This document shows, piece by piece, positions 52,550 through 60,937 of a stretch of DNA of 64,000 bases. The translations under genes and the position numbers were made by a program. Positions within the stretch are counted from its first letter, which is position 1, and the number at the start of each line of letters is the position of its first letter. The stretch covers positions 244,510 through 308,509 of the forward strand of contig NZ_JH556651.1 in NCBI RefSeq assembly GCF_000179595.2. The letters run 5' to 3'. Source of the stretch: Acetivibrio cellulolyticus CD2 (GTDB taxonomy: Bacteria > Bacillota > Clostridia > Acetivibrionales > Acetivibrionaceae). The notes beneath the pieces are model-generated. The model had not been told where the DNA came from. It made no database searches and was given only the letters and a program-made list of their open reading frames with translations.

Positions 52550-52562
52550 GGTGAGGTTTCGC

Positions 52563-53789
52563 ATGGTTAATAAGATGTTTAAACGGACAAAAGAATGTAA
52601 TGGGTCACTGACTGTTGAAGCAGCTGTAATAATGCCGTTTTTTATATGCTTTATTTTGAGCTTTGCCTTTTTCATTAAAATAGTTTACACACAAAGCGTT
52701 GTTCAACATGCCATAAATGAGACTGCAAATGAGCTTTCTGTGTATAGTTATCTATACTCGGTATCAGGAGCTCAAAAGTCTCATGATGATGCAAAATCTT
52801 ATCTGGAGGAAAATAGCAAGAGTGCGCAGAGTCAAATTAACGATACTATTGATGCAATTGGTTCTCTGGAGGATACGAAGGATAGTTTGGAGGGTACGTC
52901 AGATGATGTGCAAAACGGGAATATAGAAGAGTTATCGGGTGATATAAAAGAGATTAAAGAGCTTTCGCAAAAAAATATTGCTGACGCTAAGAAGTTAAAA
53001 GAGATGCTTCAAAACGCAATAAAAAATCCCAAGCAGGAAATAATCAGTTTTGCCTCCCTTTTGGCTCAAGGTGCTTTTGAAGATGTAAAGGGTGCATTAG
53101 TGTCACCGGTTATAAAAATTATGTGCAGGAAGCACTTTGCGACAGATAGCCTTGGCGCAGACAGTCGGCTTAAAAGTCTTGGCATTGTGGAAGGATTGGA
53201 TGGCCTTGATTTTAGTGAGACGAAAATACTTTATGATAATGAAAATATTGATATAATTGTAAGATACAAAATTGAGACAAGCTTGCCTATCAATTTTTTG
53301 CCAGATCTTTATTTTATACAAAGGGCTAACGTACATGCATGGCTTGATGGGGACGGTAAAACGCCTGGTGATAGCGAAAAAGACAAGGATACTTCCAATG
53401 TATGGGAGATGTCGGTTCGTGACAGGACAAAGAAAATTTTTGAGTTAGAAGGGAAAGACACACCTGATGAGGTTTCCATAATAAAGTACAATGCTGGAGA
53501 TATAATTGACGTGACGAGTATTAACTTAAGCGAGAAAAGCTATATTGAAACCGCTGGAGTAAAATCCAGAATAAATGCAAGCATAAAGAAACTCAAAGAG
53601 TTTAATAGCAATAAATATGGCGAGATAAAGTCGCGAACGTTAATTGTAATTCTTCCTGAAAAGTCCCTCGAAACAAGGGAGGATGTTAAAAAGCTTCTAT
53701 CAGATGATTGCATTAAATATGCCAAAGAAATGGGCGTAATTCTAAAATATAAGGAAGCCTATGGAACATTGCCAAAAACTAGTGTATAA
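52563..53789 (+). CDS. Second TadE-like pseudopilin, long form
   Basis: This 408-residue protein has the TadE signature CNGSLTVEAAVIMPFFICFI in residues ~13-33 (Glu at position 5 of the helix), followed by the helix extension VYTQSVVQHAINETANELS. Residues ~70-150 are a charged coiled-coil-like stretch; the rest is a mixed extracellular domain. AAGGTGAGG lies 6 bases before the ATG at 52563 and overlaps the stop region of the previous gene, so translation is probably coupled. A GTG at 52551 is in frame but within the ribosome site. It is much longer than classical TadE (~200 residues). Confidence 0.78.
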   Translation: MVNKMFKRTKECNGSLTVEAAVIMPFFICFILSFAFFIKIVYTQSVVQHAINETANELSVYSYLYSVSGAQKSHDDAKSYLEENSKSAQSQINDTIDAIGSLEDTKDSLEGTSDDVQNGNIEELSGDIKEIKELSQKNIADAKKLKEMLQNAIKNPKQEIISFASLLAQGAFEDVKGALVSPVIKIMCRKHFATDSLGADSRLKSLGIVEGLDGLDFSETKILYDNENIDIIVRYKIETSLPINFLPDLYFIQRANVHAWLDGDGKTPGDSEKDKDTSNVWEMSVRDRTKKIFELEGKDTPDEVSIIKYNAGDIIDVTSINLSEKSYIETAGVKSRINASIKKLKEFNSNKYGEIKSRTLIVILPEKSLETREDVKKLLSDDCIKYAKEMGVILKYKEAYGTLPKTSV

Positions 53790-53846
53790 TGTCTGTGAGC
53801 TTTGTTAGAAAAGCGAACAAAATAATATTTGATGGAGGATTAATGT

Positions 53847-54359
53847 ATGAAGAGCTTTAAAAATGTATTATCAAAAGCAATTTTTATGTTGCTTTTAGCA
53901 GGAATAATAATGTTTAGCGTTACCGGATGTTCCAACGGAAATGGTAAAAAGAGTGAAACGGATAGTAAAGCATCCAGTCAACCGACCAGTCAGGTTAGCA
54001 GTAAACCTGATAATGTAGCAGGTGGAAAAGATAGTTATACATTAAAAGATGTGGATACCGAGAGTGCATTGAAACTTGCATCAGGCCTATTGCTTGGGCT
54101 TGCAGATGCCAGCATTATTCCAACCGAGCAGCCAACGGTTGTTGTTGTAAAGCCTGGAGAAAAGAGTTGTACTATCGGATCATGTGATATTCTGCAAAAA
54201 GTAAAATTAACTGAAGTACCAGCAATTAAAGTCTTAGATTCAAAAAATGCTGCATGGCGTATAACATTTACCTTTAAGCCTGAAATTACAATTGAAGTTA
54301 TTGATGATGCTGTTAATCCTCAGAAGGCGATAAAATTATATCCGGATGAAAAACAGTAA
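53847..54359 (+). CDS. Small lipoprotein of the Tad-like operon
   Basis: This 170-residue predicted lipoprotein has signal helix LSKAIFMLLLAGIIMFS and lipobox SVTGC (Cys ~28). A Ser/Lys-rich linker (~30-60) follows, then a ~100-residue beta-rich domain with two cysteines (SCTIGSCD). GGAGG lies 9 bases before the ATG. It is the last gene of the pseudopilin run, 57 bases after the long TadE-like gene. Family not recognised. It may anchor or pilot the filament. Confidence 0.65.
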   Translation: MKSFKNVLSKAIFMLLLAGIIMFSVTGCSNGNGKKSETDSKASSQPTSQVSSKPDNVAGGKDSYTLKDVDTESALKLASGLLLGLADASIIPTEQPTVVVVKPGEKSCTIGSCDILQKVKLTEVPAIKVLDSKNAAWRITFTFKPEITIEVIDDAVNPQKAIKLYPDEKQ

Positions 54360-54383
54360 AATATACTACCGAGGTAGGAGAGA

Positions 54384-54905
54384 ATGAAATATAAGGTTAC
54401 TAAAAAGCAGCAGAACAGCAGACTGTGTCTGGTTTGCGGATTAAAGAATGATTTTGGGTTAAAAACGTCTTTCTATGAACTTGAAAATGGCGAATTGGTT
54501 GCAGTGTTTAAAACACTTGAAGAACATCAGAGTTACCCCGGAAGGCTTCATGGCGGAATTGCAGGAGCTGTTCTTGACGAGACAATAGGCAGAGCTATAA
54601 TGATAAATCAGGAGAATATATGGGGTGTGACTGTTGAACTAAATGTAAAGTATAAAAAACCAATTCCTCTAAATGAAGAATTGCGGGCAGTAGGAAGAAT
54701 TATAAAGGACTCAAAAAGGATATTTGAGGGTACAGGTGAAATATTGCTTCCTACTGGAGAAGTTGCTGCTATAGCACATGGAACATATATGAAAATGCCA
54801 ATTGAAAAAATAGCAGATTTTAATGAAGACCACGAAGAGTGGAAGACTCTATTAACTGATAGTGATCCTGAAGAAATAGAATTACCGGATAACATTGGGA
54901 AATAG
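54384..54905 (+). CDS. PaaI-type hotdog thioesterase
   Basis: This 173-residue hotdog-fold protein has HGGIAGAVLDETIGRA (~60-75), the PaaI/4HBT-like active helix with a preceding Pro-Gly-Arg-Leu. The beta strands VELNVKYKKPIPL and AIAHGTYMKM complete the fold. An N-terminal CLVCG pair is an unusual addition that might bind metal. GTAGGAG precedes the ATG. It probably hydrolyses an acyl- or aryl-CoA; the PaaI link to phenylacetate is only suggestive, since the ior/ligase genes are 40 kb away. Confidence 0.82.
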   Translation: MKYKVTKKQQNSRLCLVCGLKNDFGLKTSFYELENGELVAVFKTLEEHQSYPGRLHGGIAGAVLDETIGRAIMINQENIWGVTVELNVKYKKPIPLNEELRAVGRIIKDSKRIFEGTGEILLPTGEVAAIAHGTYMKMPIEKIADFNEDHEEWKTLLTDSDPEEIELPDNIGK

Positions 54906-54989
54906 TGATTTGTTAAAGTATTTGATAAGATACTATATAAGAGAGATAGAGTTTCTAAAAATTAAAGGTTTTATTAATATTATAAATCT

Positions 54990-55027
54990 CAAAAGGTCCA
55001 TATTTAAGTATGTGGATCTTCTTTTAT
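54990..55027 (+). terminator. Hairpin terminator after the thioesterase
   Basis: AAAAGGTCCATA pairs with TATGTGGATCTT (one bulge), followed by CTTTTATT. Confidence 0.55.
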
Positions 55028-55130
55028 TAAATTTCTTCAAAAAAATTTTAAAAAACCAAAACTTTTTTGATTTTAAGGTGTATATATAAATAAATGCAGC
55101 TTAAGTTTTATATGAAGGGCGGTTAACCTA

Positions 55131-55712
55131 TTGGATGTCCCGGATCAAAAAATAATAAAATTATGTAAAAAGAATAAGCGGGAAGGGTTCGATCTTCTAT
55201 TTAAAAAATATGAGAGATACATATATACCATTTGCTACAGCTACACTTACTCACAACAAGACGCCCTTGACCTGGTTCAGGAGATTTTCCTCAGGATTTA
55301 CAGGAATTTTGAACGGGTTGATGAGAAAAAGCCGATTTCACCCTGGATAAAGAGAATTGCAGTGAATGTCTGCATTAACTTTAAGAGGGATAACAAAAAC
55401 AAGGTATCGGAATTATCAATTCATTCAAGTACTGATGAGGGTGAGAACACTCTTGAAGAGACGGTTTCTGACGGTTGCTTCACAGAAGATGAAGTTGTTT
55501 ACCTTGATACAAAGAAGGTTTTGGAAGAGTCAATCATGGAACTTCCAAAAGAGGTCAAAATGGCTGTTTTACTACGGCATATCAAAGGGCTTAGCTATAA
55601 CGAGATTTCAGAACTTATGGAATGCCCTGTAGGTACGATTAAGACTTACATATTCAGAGGTAAAAAACTATTGAAGGATAGTCTTGTAAGAAAAGGCGTA
55701 TGGGAGGTGTAG
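55131..55712 (+). CDS. ECF-type RNA polymerase sigma factor
   Basis: This 193-residue sigma-70 family factor has region 2 with LFKKYERYIYTICYSYT and DALDLVQEIFLRIYRNF (~20-62). Region 4 has LPKEVKMAVLLRHIKGLSY, a helix-turn-helix with ISELMECPVGTIKTYIFRGKK (~130-182). The start is a TTG, with a GGGCGG 8 bases upstream. The anti-sigma gene follows after 3 bases, then DUF2953 and gerW/ytfJ genes, so the four are probably one transcript. Target promoters are unknown. It is most like SigW/SigV-type factors in layout. Confidence 0.9.
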   Translation: MDVPDQKIIKLCKKNKREGFDLLFKKYERYIYTICYSYTYSQQDALDLVQEIFLRIYRNFERVDEKKPISPWIKRIAVNVCINFKRDNKNKVSELSIHSSTDEGENTLEETVSDGCFTEDEVVYLDTKKVLEESIMELPKEVKMAVLLRHIKGLSYNEISELMECPVGTIKTYIFRGKKLLKDSLVRKGVWEV

Positions 55713-55715
55713 AAG

Positions 55716-56138
55716 ATGGAATGCAAATTTGACATCGATTTGATTCAAGAGTATGTAGAAGGAACCATTGAACCGCTTGAAAAGATATTTGTTGAGGAAC
55801 ACCTTAAAGTTTGCAGAAAATGCAGGAAAGAACTAAATCAATTCAAGCTTCTCCAATATGAACTCGAAAATCTGGAGGAACCTGAAGAAGTTCCTGTAGA
55901 ACTGGAAAATGTGAGAGATATGGTATTGGACAATATTTTTGATGCTCCAAGCCAATACAGTGTAAAGGATTTTATAAAACAACGAAAAAATTCTATGGTT
56001 TTGGCATCAGAGTTTGTAGATTATCTTCCCGGTAAAAGTATTGTTGAAAAGGGACTTAAGGCTACCAGTTCAATAATTGGGACAGCATCTAAGAAAGGTG
56101 CTAAATATGGACTTAAACTAATTCAAGCGAGGACATAG
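55716..56138 (+). CDS. Zinc-finger anti-sigma factor, apparently soluble
   Basis: This 140-residue protein has an N-terminal ZAS domain: CKFDIDLIQEYVEGTIEP then EEHLKVCRKCRKEL, giving the H-x3-C-x2-C zinc motif (~29-36). It should bind and silence the sigma factor encoded 3 bases upstream. Most partners of ECF factors carry a membrane helix. Here the C-terminal ~60 residues are only mildly hydrophobic (IVEKGLKATSSIIGTASKKGAKYG), so it looks cytosolic or peripherally bound. The signal that frees the sigma factor is unknown. Confidence 0.85.
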   Translation: MECKFDIDLIQEYVEGTIEPLEKIFVEEHLKVCRKCRKELNQFKLLQYELENLEEPEEVPVELENVRDMVLDNIFDAPSQYSVKDFIKQRKNSMVLASEFVDYLPGKSIVEKGLKATSSIIGTASKKGAKYGLKLIQART

Positions 56139-56141
56139 AAG

Positions 56142-56807
56142 ATGATAATACTTGAAATTCTGGGATATATGTTGATAGCGTTATTTGTTTTACTGGCATT
56201 AATTTTAATTTTGCCCATTGAGTTTAAAGTTTATGGGCAAAAGTATGAAAAGATCTTTTTTAAAGCGAGCCTTATATGGTTTATGGGTGCTCTTGGGTTT
56301 CATTTTATGAAAGAATACTCGCAAGAGGCTGCAATATATGTTCGTATATTTGGTTTTAAAAAGAAAATTGATGGCAGTAAATTTGCTAAGAAGGACAATA
56401 AAAAGGAAAAGAAAGATGAAAAGAAAAAAGAAAAGAAAAAAGAAAAAGGTAAATCAAGAAATTACCTGGAATCAAATTTTATAAGATGTGCACTGGAATG
56501 TCTGAAAAAGGTGTTAAATCACATTAAACCTAAAAAGTTTGTAATTGAAGGTAAGGTTGGATTTGAAGATCCTTATGTTACAGGTTTGCTGTGTACAGTT
56601 CTAAACCTACTATATGCTGAGCTTAAAAAGGCGAATATCAATGTAAGAACTGTATTTGATGATGAAATTTATGAAGGAAAGTGCCTAATTCAGGGAAGGG
56701 TGGTATTGGCTTATCTGGCTTACATAGCTCTAAGGCTATACTTCTCAAGACCTGTTAGTATAAATAAAAAACAAAAATTCAAGGAGGTTAAATCATATGG
56801 CAACTGA
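56142..56807 (+). CDS. DUF2953 membrane protein (YtfI-like)
   Basis: This 221-residue protein has an N-terminal membrane helix (~5-25), a short beta segment, a lysine/glutamate-only stretch (~85-108) and a DUF2953 domain (KKFVIEGKVGFEDPYVTGLLCTVLN). In Bacillus, ytfI (DUF2953) and ytfJ (gerW) are adjacent and belong to the sporulation programme. Here the same pair is fused by an 11-base overlap and preceded by the sigma/anti-sigma genes. Exact function is unknown. Confidence 0.8.
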   Translation: MIILEILGYMLIALFVLLALILILPIEFKVYGQKYEKIFFKASLIWFMGALGFHFMKEYSQEAAIYVRIFGFKKKIDGSKFAKKDNKKEKKDEKKKEKKKEKGKSRNYLESNFIRCALECLKKVLNHIKPKKFVIEGKVGFEDPYVTGLLCTVLNLLYAELKKANINVRTVFDDEIYEGKCLIQGRVVLAYLAYIALRLYFSRPVSINKKQKFKEVKSYGN

Positions 56808-57192
56808 TGCAAAATTTAATGTAGATGAAAGTGTTGGTGTATTATTTGAAAAGTTGGAAAAATTCCTGACTTCTAAAACAGTTATAGGTGAGCCTATTAA
56901 AATTGGAGAGGCGACATTAATACCATTTATTACTACCAGCTTTGGACTTGGAGCAGGTGGCGGCGATGGAACTGATTCGAAAGGTGCCGTTGGAGTTGGT
57001 GGAGGTTCAGGTATTGGAGCAAAGATTGCACCAACCGCTGTACTTGTTATAAAGGGAGATCAGATTGAAATGATTCCTATTAAGAAAACAGCAGGTTTTG
57101 AAAAGTTGATTGACATGGTACCTGATATAGTATCAAAGGTTAATTGCTGCAAGAAAGATGACGAAAAGGGAAAAGAAAAAGACGAGGAATAA
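56797..57192 (+). CDS. gerW: Sporulation protein GerW/YtfJ
   Basis: This 131-residue protein is of the YtfJ/GerW family. FLTSKTVIGEPIKIGEATLIPFI is the conserved start, and a glycine-rich region (FGLGAGGGDGTD ... GVGGGSGIGAKI) follows. A cysteine pair (NCCKK) and charged tail end it. In Bacillus it is needed for the L-alanine germination response. AAGGAGG lies 9 bases before the ATG, inside the previous gene. Length matches the family. Confidence 0.9.
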   Translation: MATDAKFNVDESVGVLFEKLEKFLTSKTVIGEPIKIGEATLIPFITTSFGLGAGGGDGTDSKGAVGVGGGSGIGAKIAPTAVLVIKGDQIEMIPIKKTAGFEKLIDMVPDIVSKVNCCKKDDEKGKEKDEE

Positions 57193-57210
57193 TTTTAGGA
57201 ATTGCTATTG

Positions 57211-57250
57211 AAAGGGCCACAATGTAGTGAGGTTGTGGCTCTTTGCTTTT
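57211..57250 (+). terminator. Terminator of the sigma-gerW operon
   Basis: AAAGGGCCACAA pairs with TTGTGGCTCTTT, followed by GCTTTT. Confidence 0.8.
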
Positions 57251-57286
57251 ATGTAAAATACAATGGAAGGAGTAGAGGGGATATGA

Positions 57287-57292
57287 TATAAT
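57287..57292 (+). promoter_or_regulatory. Extended -10 element
   Basis: TATAAT preceded by TGA, 38 bases before the zinc-ribbon gene. No convincing -35. Confidence 0.4.
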
Positions 57293-57329
57293 ATGGAAAA
57301 GCTTTAGGAATAATAGGGGAGGATTTTAT

Positions 57330-57905
57330 ATGAAATGTCCAGTGTGCAGAACTATCAGTCTTGATGAAAAAACAAATGAAAGCGGGTTGAAAGTATACTC
57401 ATGTAGTGAGTGTAAGGGGATTTGGGTGAGGTTCGACGATTATGTCAATTGGAAGAGTAAAGAAGAAAACGAGCATTTATTTGAGGCGGGTGTATCAAAT
57501 GTAGCTGGTAATGAAGCAAATGATTATATGCCTGAGTATGACTCCAAGAAAGCGAATTTATGTCCCGATTGTGGTAGAATACTTATAAAATACAGGGTTT
57601 CTAGCGATATTATTTTCAATGTTGACCATTGCGGCTGCTGCAATGGAGTATGGCTGGATAAGAATGAATGGGCTGTTTTGGTGGAAAATAAACTCCACAA
57701 GAAAATGAATGATTTCTTTACAGCTCCATGGCAAAACAGATTAAAGGAAGAAATGACTAAAAGCAGATTTGCTGAGTTATATAAGAAAAAGTTTGGGGAA
57801 GAAAGTTACAATAAGTTGAAAGAAATTAAAGAATGGATGAATGAAAGTGAGCTGAAAAACGAAATGTTGGCATATTTGACAGATGATGATCCATACAAAA
57901 TATAG
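57330..57905 (+). CDS. Zinc-ribbon (zf-TFIIB-like) protein
   Basis: This 191-residue protein has two TFIIB-type zinc ribbons: MKCPVCRTISLDE with YSCSECKGIWVRFDD (~1-35), and LCPDCGRILIKY with VDHCGCCNGVWLDKNEW (~72-110). The last ~70 residues are helical (RLKEEMTKSRFAELYKKKFG). The arrangement is common in bacterial zf-TFIIB proteins of unknown function, possibly nucleic-acid binding or stress-related. GGGGAGG precedes the ATG. Confidence 0.8.
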   Translation: MKCPVCRTISLDEKTNESGLKVYSCSECKGIWVRFDDYVNWKSKEENEHLFEAGVSNVAGNEANDYMPEYDSKKANLCPDCGRILIKYRVSSDIIFNVDHCGCCNGVWLDKNEWAVLVENKLHKKMNDFFTAPWQNRLKEEMTKSRFAELYKKKFGEESYNKLKEIKEWMNESELKNEMLAYLTDDDPYKI

Positions 57906-57953
57906 TTACGATGTTTTTGTTTAGTAAAATTAGTACATAATTTGGAGATAAAT

Positions 57954-58556
57954 ATGATATTAAAGGGTTTCAAATTTGGAATGCTATTGCAGCTTGCTAT
58001 AGGGCCTGTTTGCTTTTATATTTTTGATACTGGAAGCAAGAAGGGTTTTTTAGCTGCGGAGTCAAGTGTGTTGGCAGTAGCAATTGTAGATGCTTTTTTT
58101 ATTTTGTTAGCAATATTGGGGATTACTGCTTTTTTAAAGAATGACAAAATAAATAGTTTGTTCAAAATTTTGGGTAGTGCAATTTTGGCGTTTTTTGGCA
58201 TAAAAACTATTATGGGAAGCATTTCTGTTTCGCCAGGCAACTATGTTGGAACACTTTACAACCCCTTTGTAGTCGGCTTGATGCTTACAATTTCAAATCC
58301 TTTAACAATTTTGTTTTGGGCAGGTGTTTTTACTTCAAAAATAACTGAAGACAAATTCGAAAAGAAAAGTCTGTTTTTGTTTGGATTAGGCGCAGTACTT
58401 TCTACAATAGTGTTTTTATCAGGTGTTGGGGCAATAGGCAGCATTGCAGCCAGTTTTTTGCCACCTGTAATAATAAGTATACTAAATGCAATTGTAGGAA
58501 TAGTGTTTTTGTATTTTGCAATAAAACTGTTGGTAAAGAAAAAAGAACAATCATAA
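57954..58556 (+). CDS. LysE/RhtB family exporter
   Basis: This 200-residue membrane protein has six hydrophobic segments. It has the family N-terminus LKGFKFGMLLQLAIGPVCFYIFDTG and SNPLTILFWAGVFTS in the fourth region. Such exporters move amino acids or similar solutes out of the cell. The ATG at 57954 has GGAG 6 bases upstream; a TTG at 57942 is within the ribosome site. Substrate is not predictable. Confidence 0.85.
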   Translation: MILKGFKFGMLLQLAIGPVCFYIFDTGSKKGFLAAESSVLAVAIVDAFFILLAILGITAFLKNDKINSLFKILGSAILAFFGIKTIMGSISVSPGNYVGTLYNPFVVGLMLTISNPLTILFWAGVFTSKITEDKFEKKSLFLFGLGAVLSTIVFLSGVGAIGSIAASFLPPVIISILNAIVGIVFLYFAIKLLVKKKEQS

Positions 58557-58569
58557 ATTAAAAAAAGCC

Positions 58570-58598
58570 TTGACTTATATATTAATTTAGAATAAAAT
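58570..58598 (+). promoter_or_regulatory. Promoter of the ylxM-ffh operon
   Basis: TTGACT (58570-58575), 17 bases and TAAAAT (58593-58598). Confidence 0.75.
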
Positions 58599-58603
58599 TG
58601 GGT

Positions 58604-58622
58604 GTAAAGTAATTTGCTTTAC
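58604..58622. promoter_or_regulatory. Palindrome at the start of the ylxM transcript
   Basis: GTAAAG-TAATTTG-CTTTAC straddles the expected start site of the promoter above. It could be an operator or a short 5' hairpin. Confidence 0.35.
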
Positions 58623-58632
58623 AGGTGCAAAT

Positions 58633-58986
58633 ATGGATAATATATATGAGATATCCCTTTTGTTGGATTTTTATGGGCAGTTGCTCTCAAAGAAGCAGTA
58701 TGAAATATTGGATTTACATTTTAATAATGATTATTCTCTTGGAGAGATTGCAGAACACTTCAACATAAGCAGACAGGGCATTTTTGATAATATAAAAAGA
58801 GGAAAAGCGGCCCTTATGGATATGGAAGAAAAGCTGGGTCTTGTCAGTAAGTTTACACAGCAGAAAGCAAAGGCTGAAAACATACTGGAGTATTTGAAAA
58901 ATATAAATAGACAAAATATGAATAAAGTTGATATAGAGTATTTAAAAAAGATAGAAGATGGTATAATTGAAATAATCGAGAGTTGA
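58633..58986 (+). CDS. ylxM: YlxM-type helix-turn-helix protein, SRP-associated
   Basis: This 117-residue protein has a sigma-region-4-like helix-turn-helix: SKKQYEILDLHFNNDYSLGEIAEHFNISRQGIFDNIKRG (~20-58, spread over two helices), then a charged helical tail. The YlxM family is always next to ffh in Firmicutes and modulates SRP activity in streptococci. AGGTG is a weak ribosome site before the ATG. It forms an operon with ffh, 24 bases downstream. Confidence 0.9.
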   Translation: MDNIYEISLLLDFYGQLLSKKQYEILDLHFNNDYSLGEIAEHFNISRQGIFDNIKRGKAALMDMEEKLGLVSKFTQQKAKAENILEYLKNINRQNMNKVDIEYLKKIEDGIIEIIES

Positions 58987-59010
58987 TATAAAAGATGAGG
59001 TGTCTAAAAT

Positions 59011-60363
59011 ATGGTGTTTGAAGGGCTTTCAAATAAGCTTCAAGAAACCATTAAGAAGCTTAAAGGAAAAGGCAGAGTTAATGAAAAAGACGTTAAGGAA
59101 ATGATGCGTGAAATAAAGCTTGCCCTTTTAGAAGCTGACGTAAACTTTAAGGTTGTTAAAGACTTTATAGCCAAGGTTTCTGAAAGAGCAGTAGGGCAGG
59201 ATGTTTTAGAAAGCCTTACTCCGGGACAGCAGATTATAAAAATTGTGCATGAAGAACTCATTAATCTGATGGGGCCTGGGCAAAGCAAAGTAGTATTCGC
59301 ACCAAAACCTCCGACTGTTTATATGATGGTAGGTCTTCAGGGATCCGGTAAGACTACGACTTCCGGTAAACTTGCAAATCTTCTTAGGAAGCAGGGTAAA
59401 AACCCACTTTTGGTTGCATGTGACGTTTATAGGCCTGCAGCTATCAAACAGTTGCAAGTTGTTGGAGGACAGCTAGGTGTTGACGTGTTTTCGATGGGAG
59501 ACCAGACAAATCCTGTTGATATCGCAAAAGCAGCGGTAGAGCATGCGAAAATAAAACAGTACGATTTGGTTATAATTGATACAGCAGGTCGATTACACAT
59601 AGATGAAAAGTTGATGGACGAGTTAAAGAACATCAAGGATACTGTAAGACCCCATGAAATATTGCTGGTAGTTGATTCAATGACAGGTCAGGATGCAGTG
59701 AATGTATCTGAAACCTTCAATGAGAAGCTTGGGGTTGATGGTGTTATTCTGACCAAGCTTGATGGAGATACAAGAGGTGGAGCGGCATTATCAGTTAAAA
59801 CTGTCACAGGAAAGCCTATAAAGTTTATAGGTATGGGTGAAAAACTCAGTGATTTAGAACCGTTCTTCCCTGATAGAATGGCATCAAGGATTCTTGGAAT
59901 GGGTGACGTTTTAAGCTTAATTGAAAAGGCGCAGGAAGCTTTTGATGAAAAAGCAGCACTGGAAATGGAAAGGAAAATGCGTACACAACAGTTTACGCTT
60001 GAAGATTTTCTTGACCAGATGCAGCAGATTAAGAAGATGGGGCCTTTAAACAAGATTGTGGGTATGTTGCCGGGAGTTAATGCCGATGCTCTTAAAGAAA
60101 TTAACTCAGCAGACAGCGATAAGGAGCTTGGCCGATTTGAAGCTATAATAAGGTCAATGACGAAAAAGGAAAGAAATGATCCTTCGATAATAAACGGCAG
60201 CAGGAGAAAAAGAATTGCAGCCGGTAGTGGTACTACAGTACAGGATGTTAACAAGGTTTTAAAGAGCTTTGAAGAGATGAGAAAAATGATGAAGATGATG
60301 TCAGATATGGGTAAACACGGTAAGAAAGGATTTGGAAATAAATTCAAATTACCGTTTAGATAA
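59011..60363 (+). CDS. ffh: Signal recognition particle protein Ffh (SRP54)
   Basis: This 450-residue GTPase binds 4.5S/6S SRP RNA and signal peptides and docks with FtsY. N domain ~1-90. G domain: G1 GLQGSGKTTTSGKLA (~107), G2 DVYRPAA, G3 DTAGRLHID, G4 TKLDGDTRGG, G5 GMGEKLSDLEPF. M domain ~310-450, methionine-rich, ending MRKMMKMMSDMGKHGKKG. GAGGTG lies upstream of the ATG. Length is normal. Confidence 0.98.
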   Translation: MVFEGLSNKLQETIKKLKGKGRVNEKDVKEMMREIKLALLEADVNFKVVKDFIAKVSERAVGQDVLESLTPGQQIIKIVHEELINLMGPGQSKVVFAPKPPTVYMMVGLQGSGKTTTSGKLANLLRKQGKNPLLVACDVYRPAAIKQLQVVGGQLGVDVFSMGDQTNPVDIAKAAVEHAKIKQYDLVIIDTAGRLHIDEKLMDELKNIKDTVRPHEILLVVDSMTGQDAVNVSETFNEKLGVDGVILTKLDGDTRGGAALSVKTVTGKPIKFIGMGEKLSDLEPFFPDRMASRILGMGDVLSLIEKAQEAFDEKAALEMERKMRTQQFTLEDFLDQMQQIKKMGPLNKIVGMLPGVNADALKEINSADSDKELGRFEAIIRSMTKKERNDPSIINGSRRKRIAAGSGTTVQDVNKVLKSFEEMRKMMKMMSDMGKHGKKGFGNKFKLPFR

Positions 60364-60399
60364 TAAAGAAGTAAAATAATGTCAGGAGGTGAAAAATAA

Positions 60400-60645
60400 A
60401 TGGCAGTTAAAATAAGATTAAAAAGAATGGGTGCTAAGAAAAGCCCGTTTTATAGAGTAGTTGTTGCTGATTCAAGATATCCTCGTGATGGAAGATTCAT
60501 TGAAGAGATTGGTACTTATAATCCGCTCACTGATCCAAGTTCGATAAATATCGATTCTGAAAAGGCACAAAAATGGCTTAAGAATGGTGCTCAGCCTACA
60601 GATACTGTAAAAACCTTATTAAAGAAGGTTGGAGCTATCCAGTAA
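60400..60645 (+). CDS. rpsP: 30S ribosomal protein S16
   Basis: This 81-residue protein has [24 protein letters not shown], the S16 signature, and [19 protein letters not shown] at the C-terminus. It assembles early into the 30S subunit. TCAGGAGGTG stands 6-7 bases before the ATG, a strong site fitting a ribosomal protein. Confidence 0.98.
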   Translation: MAVKIRLKRMGAKKSPFYRVVVADSRYPRDGRFIEEIGTYNPLTDPSSINIDSEKAQKWLKNGAQPTDTVKTLLKKVGAIQ

Positions 60646-60705
60646 AAACTGTTTTTTATTTTGAAATGACAAAATAAAGGGTAAAATAGCGGGAGGTATG
60701 ATATT

Positions 60706-60936
60706 ATGAAAGAACTTCTCGAAACAATTGCCAAAGCCTTGGTTGATTACCCGGACGATGTTTTTGTAAATGAAGTTGAAGGCGAAAAGTCAATGATTCT
60801 TGAGCTGAAAGTTTCAAAGGACGATATGGGTAAGGTTATTGGAAAACAAGGTAGAATTGCAAAGGCTATAAGGACAGTTGTGAAGGCAGCAGCAATAAAA
60901 GAAAATAAAAGAGTATCTGTAGAAATACTACAATAG
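60706..60936 (+). CDS. khpA: KH-domain RNA-binding protein KhpA (YlqC)
   Basis: This 76-residue single-KH protein has the GKVIGKQGRIAKAIRT loop (~44-59), with GxxG at GKQG. In Firmicutes it pairs with KhpB/EloR and affects cell elongation and RNA regulation. GGGAGG precedes the ATG. A terminator follows, so rimM and trmD may have their own promoter. Confidence 0.95.
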   Translation: MKELLETIAKALVDYPDDVFVNEVEGEKSMILELKVSKDDMGKVIGKQGRIAKAIRTVVKAAAIKENKRVSVEILQ

Positions 60937-60937
60937 T

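Noticed and set aside
54895-55089. 64-codon frame after the thioesterase
   Set aside because: It runs through the terminator hairpin, has low-complexity Ile/Leu/Lys/Asn content, no ribosome site and no family.
59688-60347. 219-codon frame antisense to ffh
   Set aside because: It lies wholly within the highly conserved ffh gene on the other strand; composition is that of a shadow frame.
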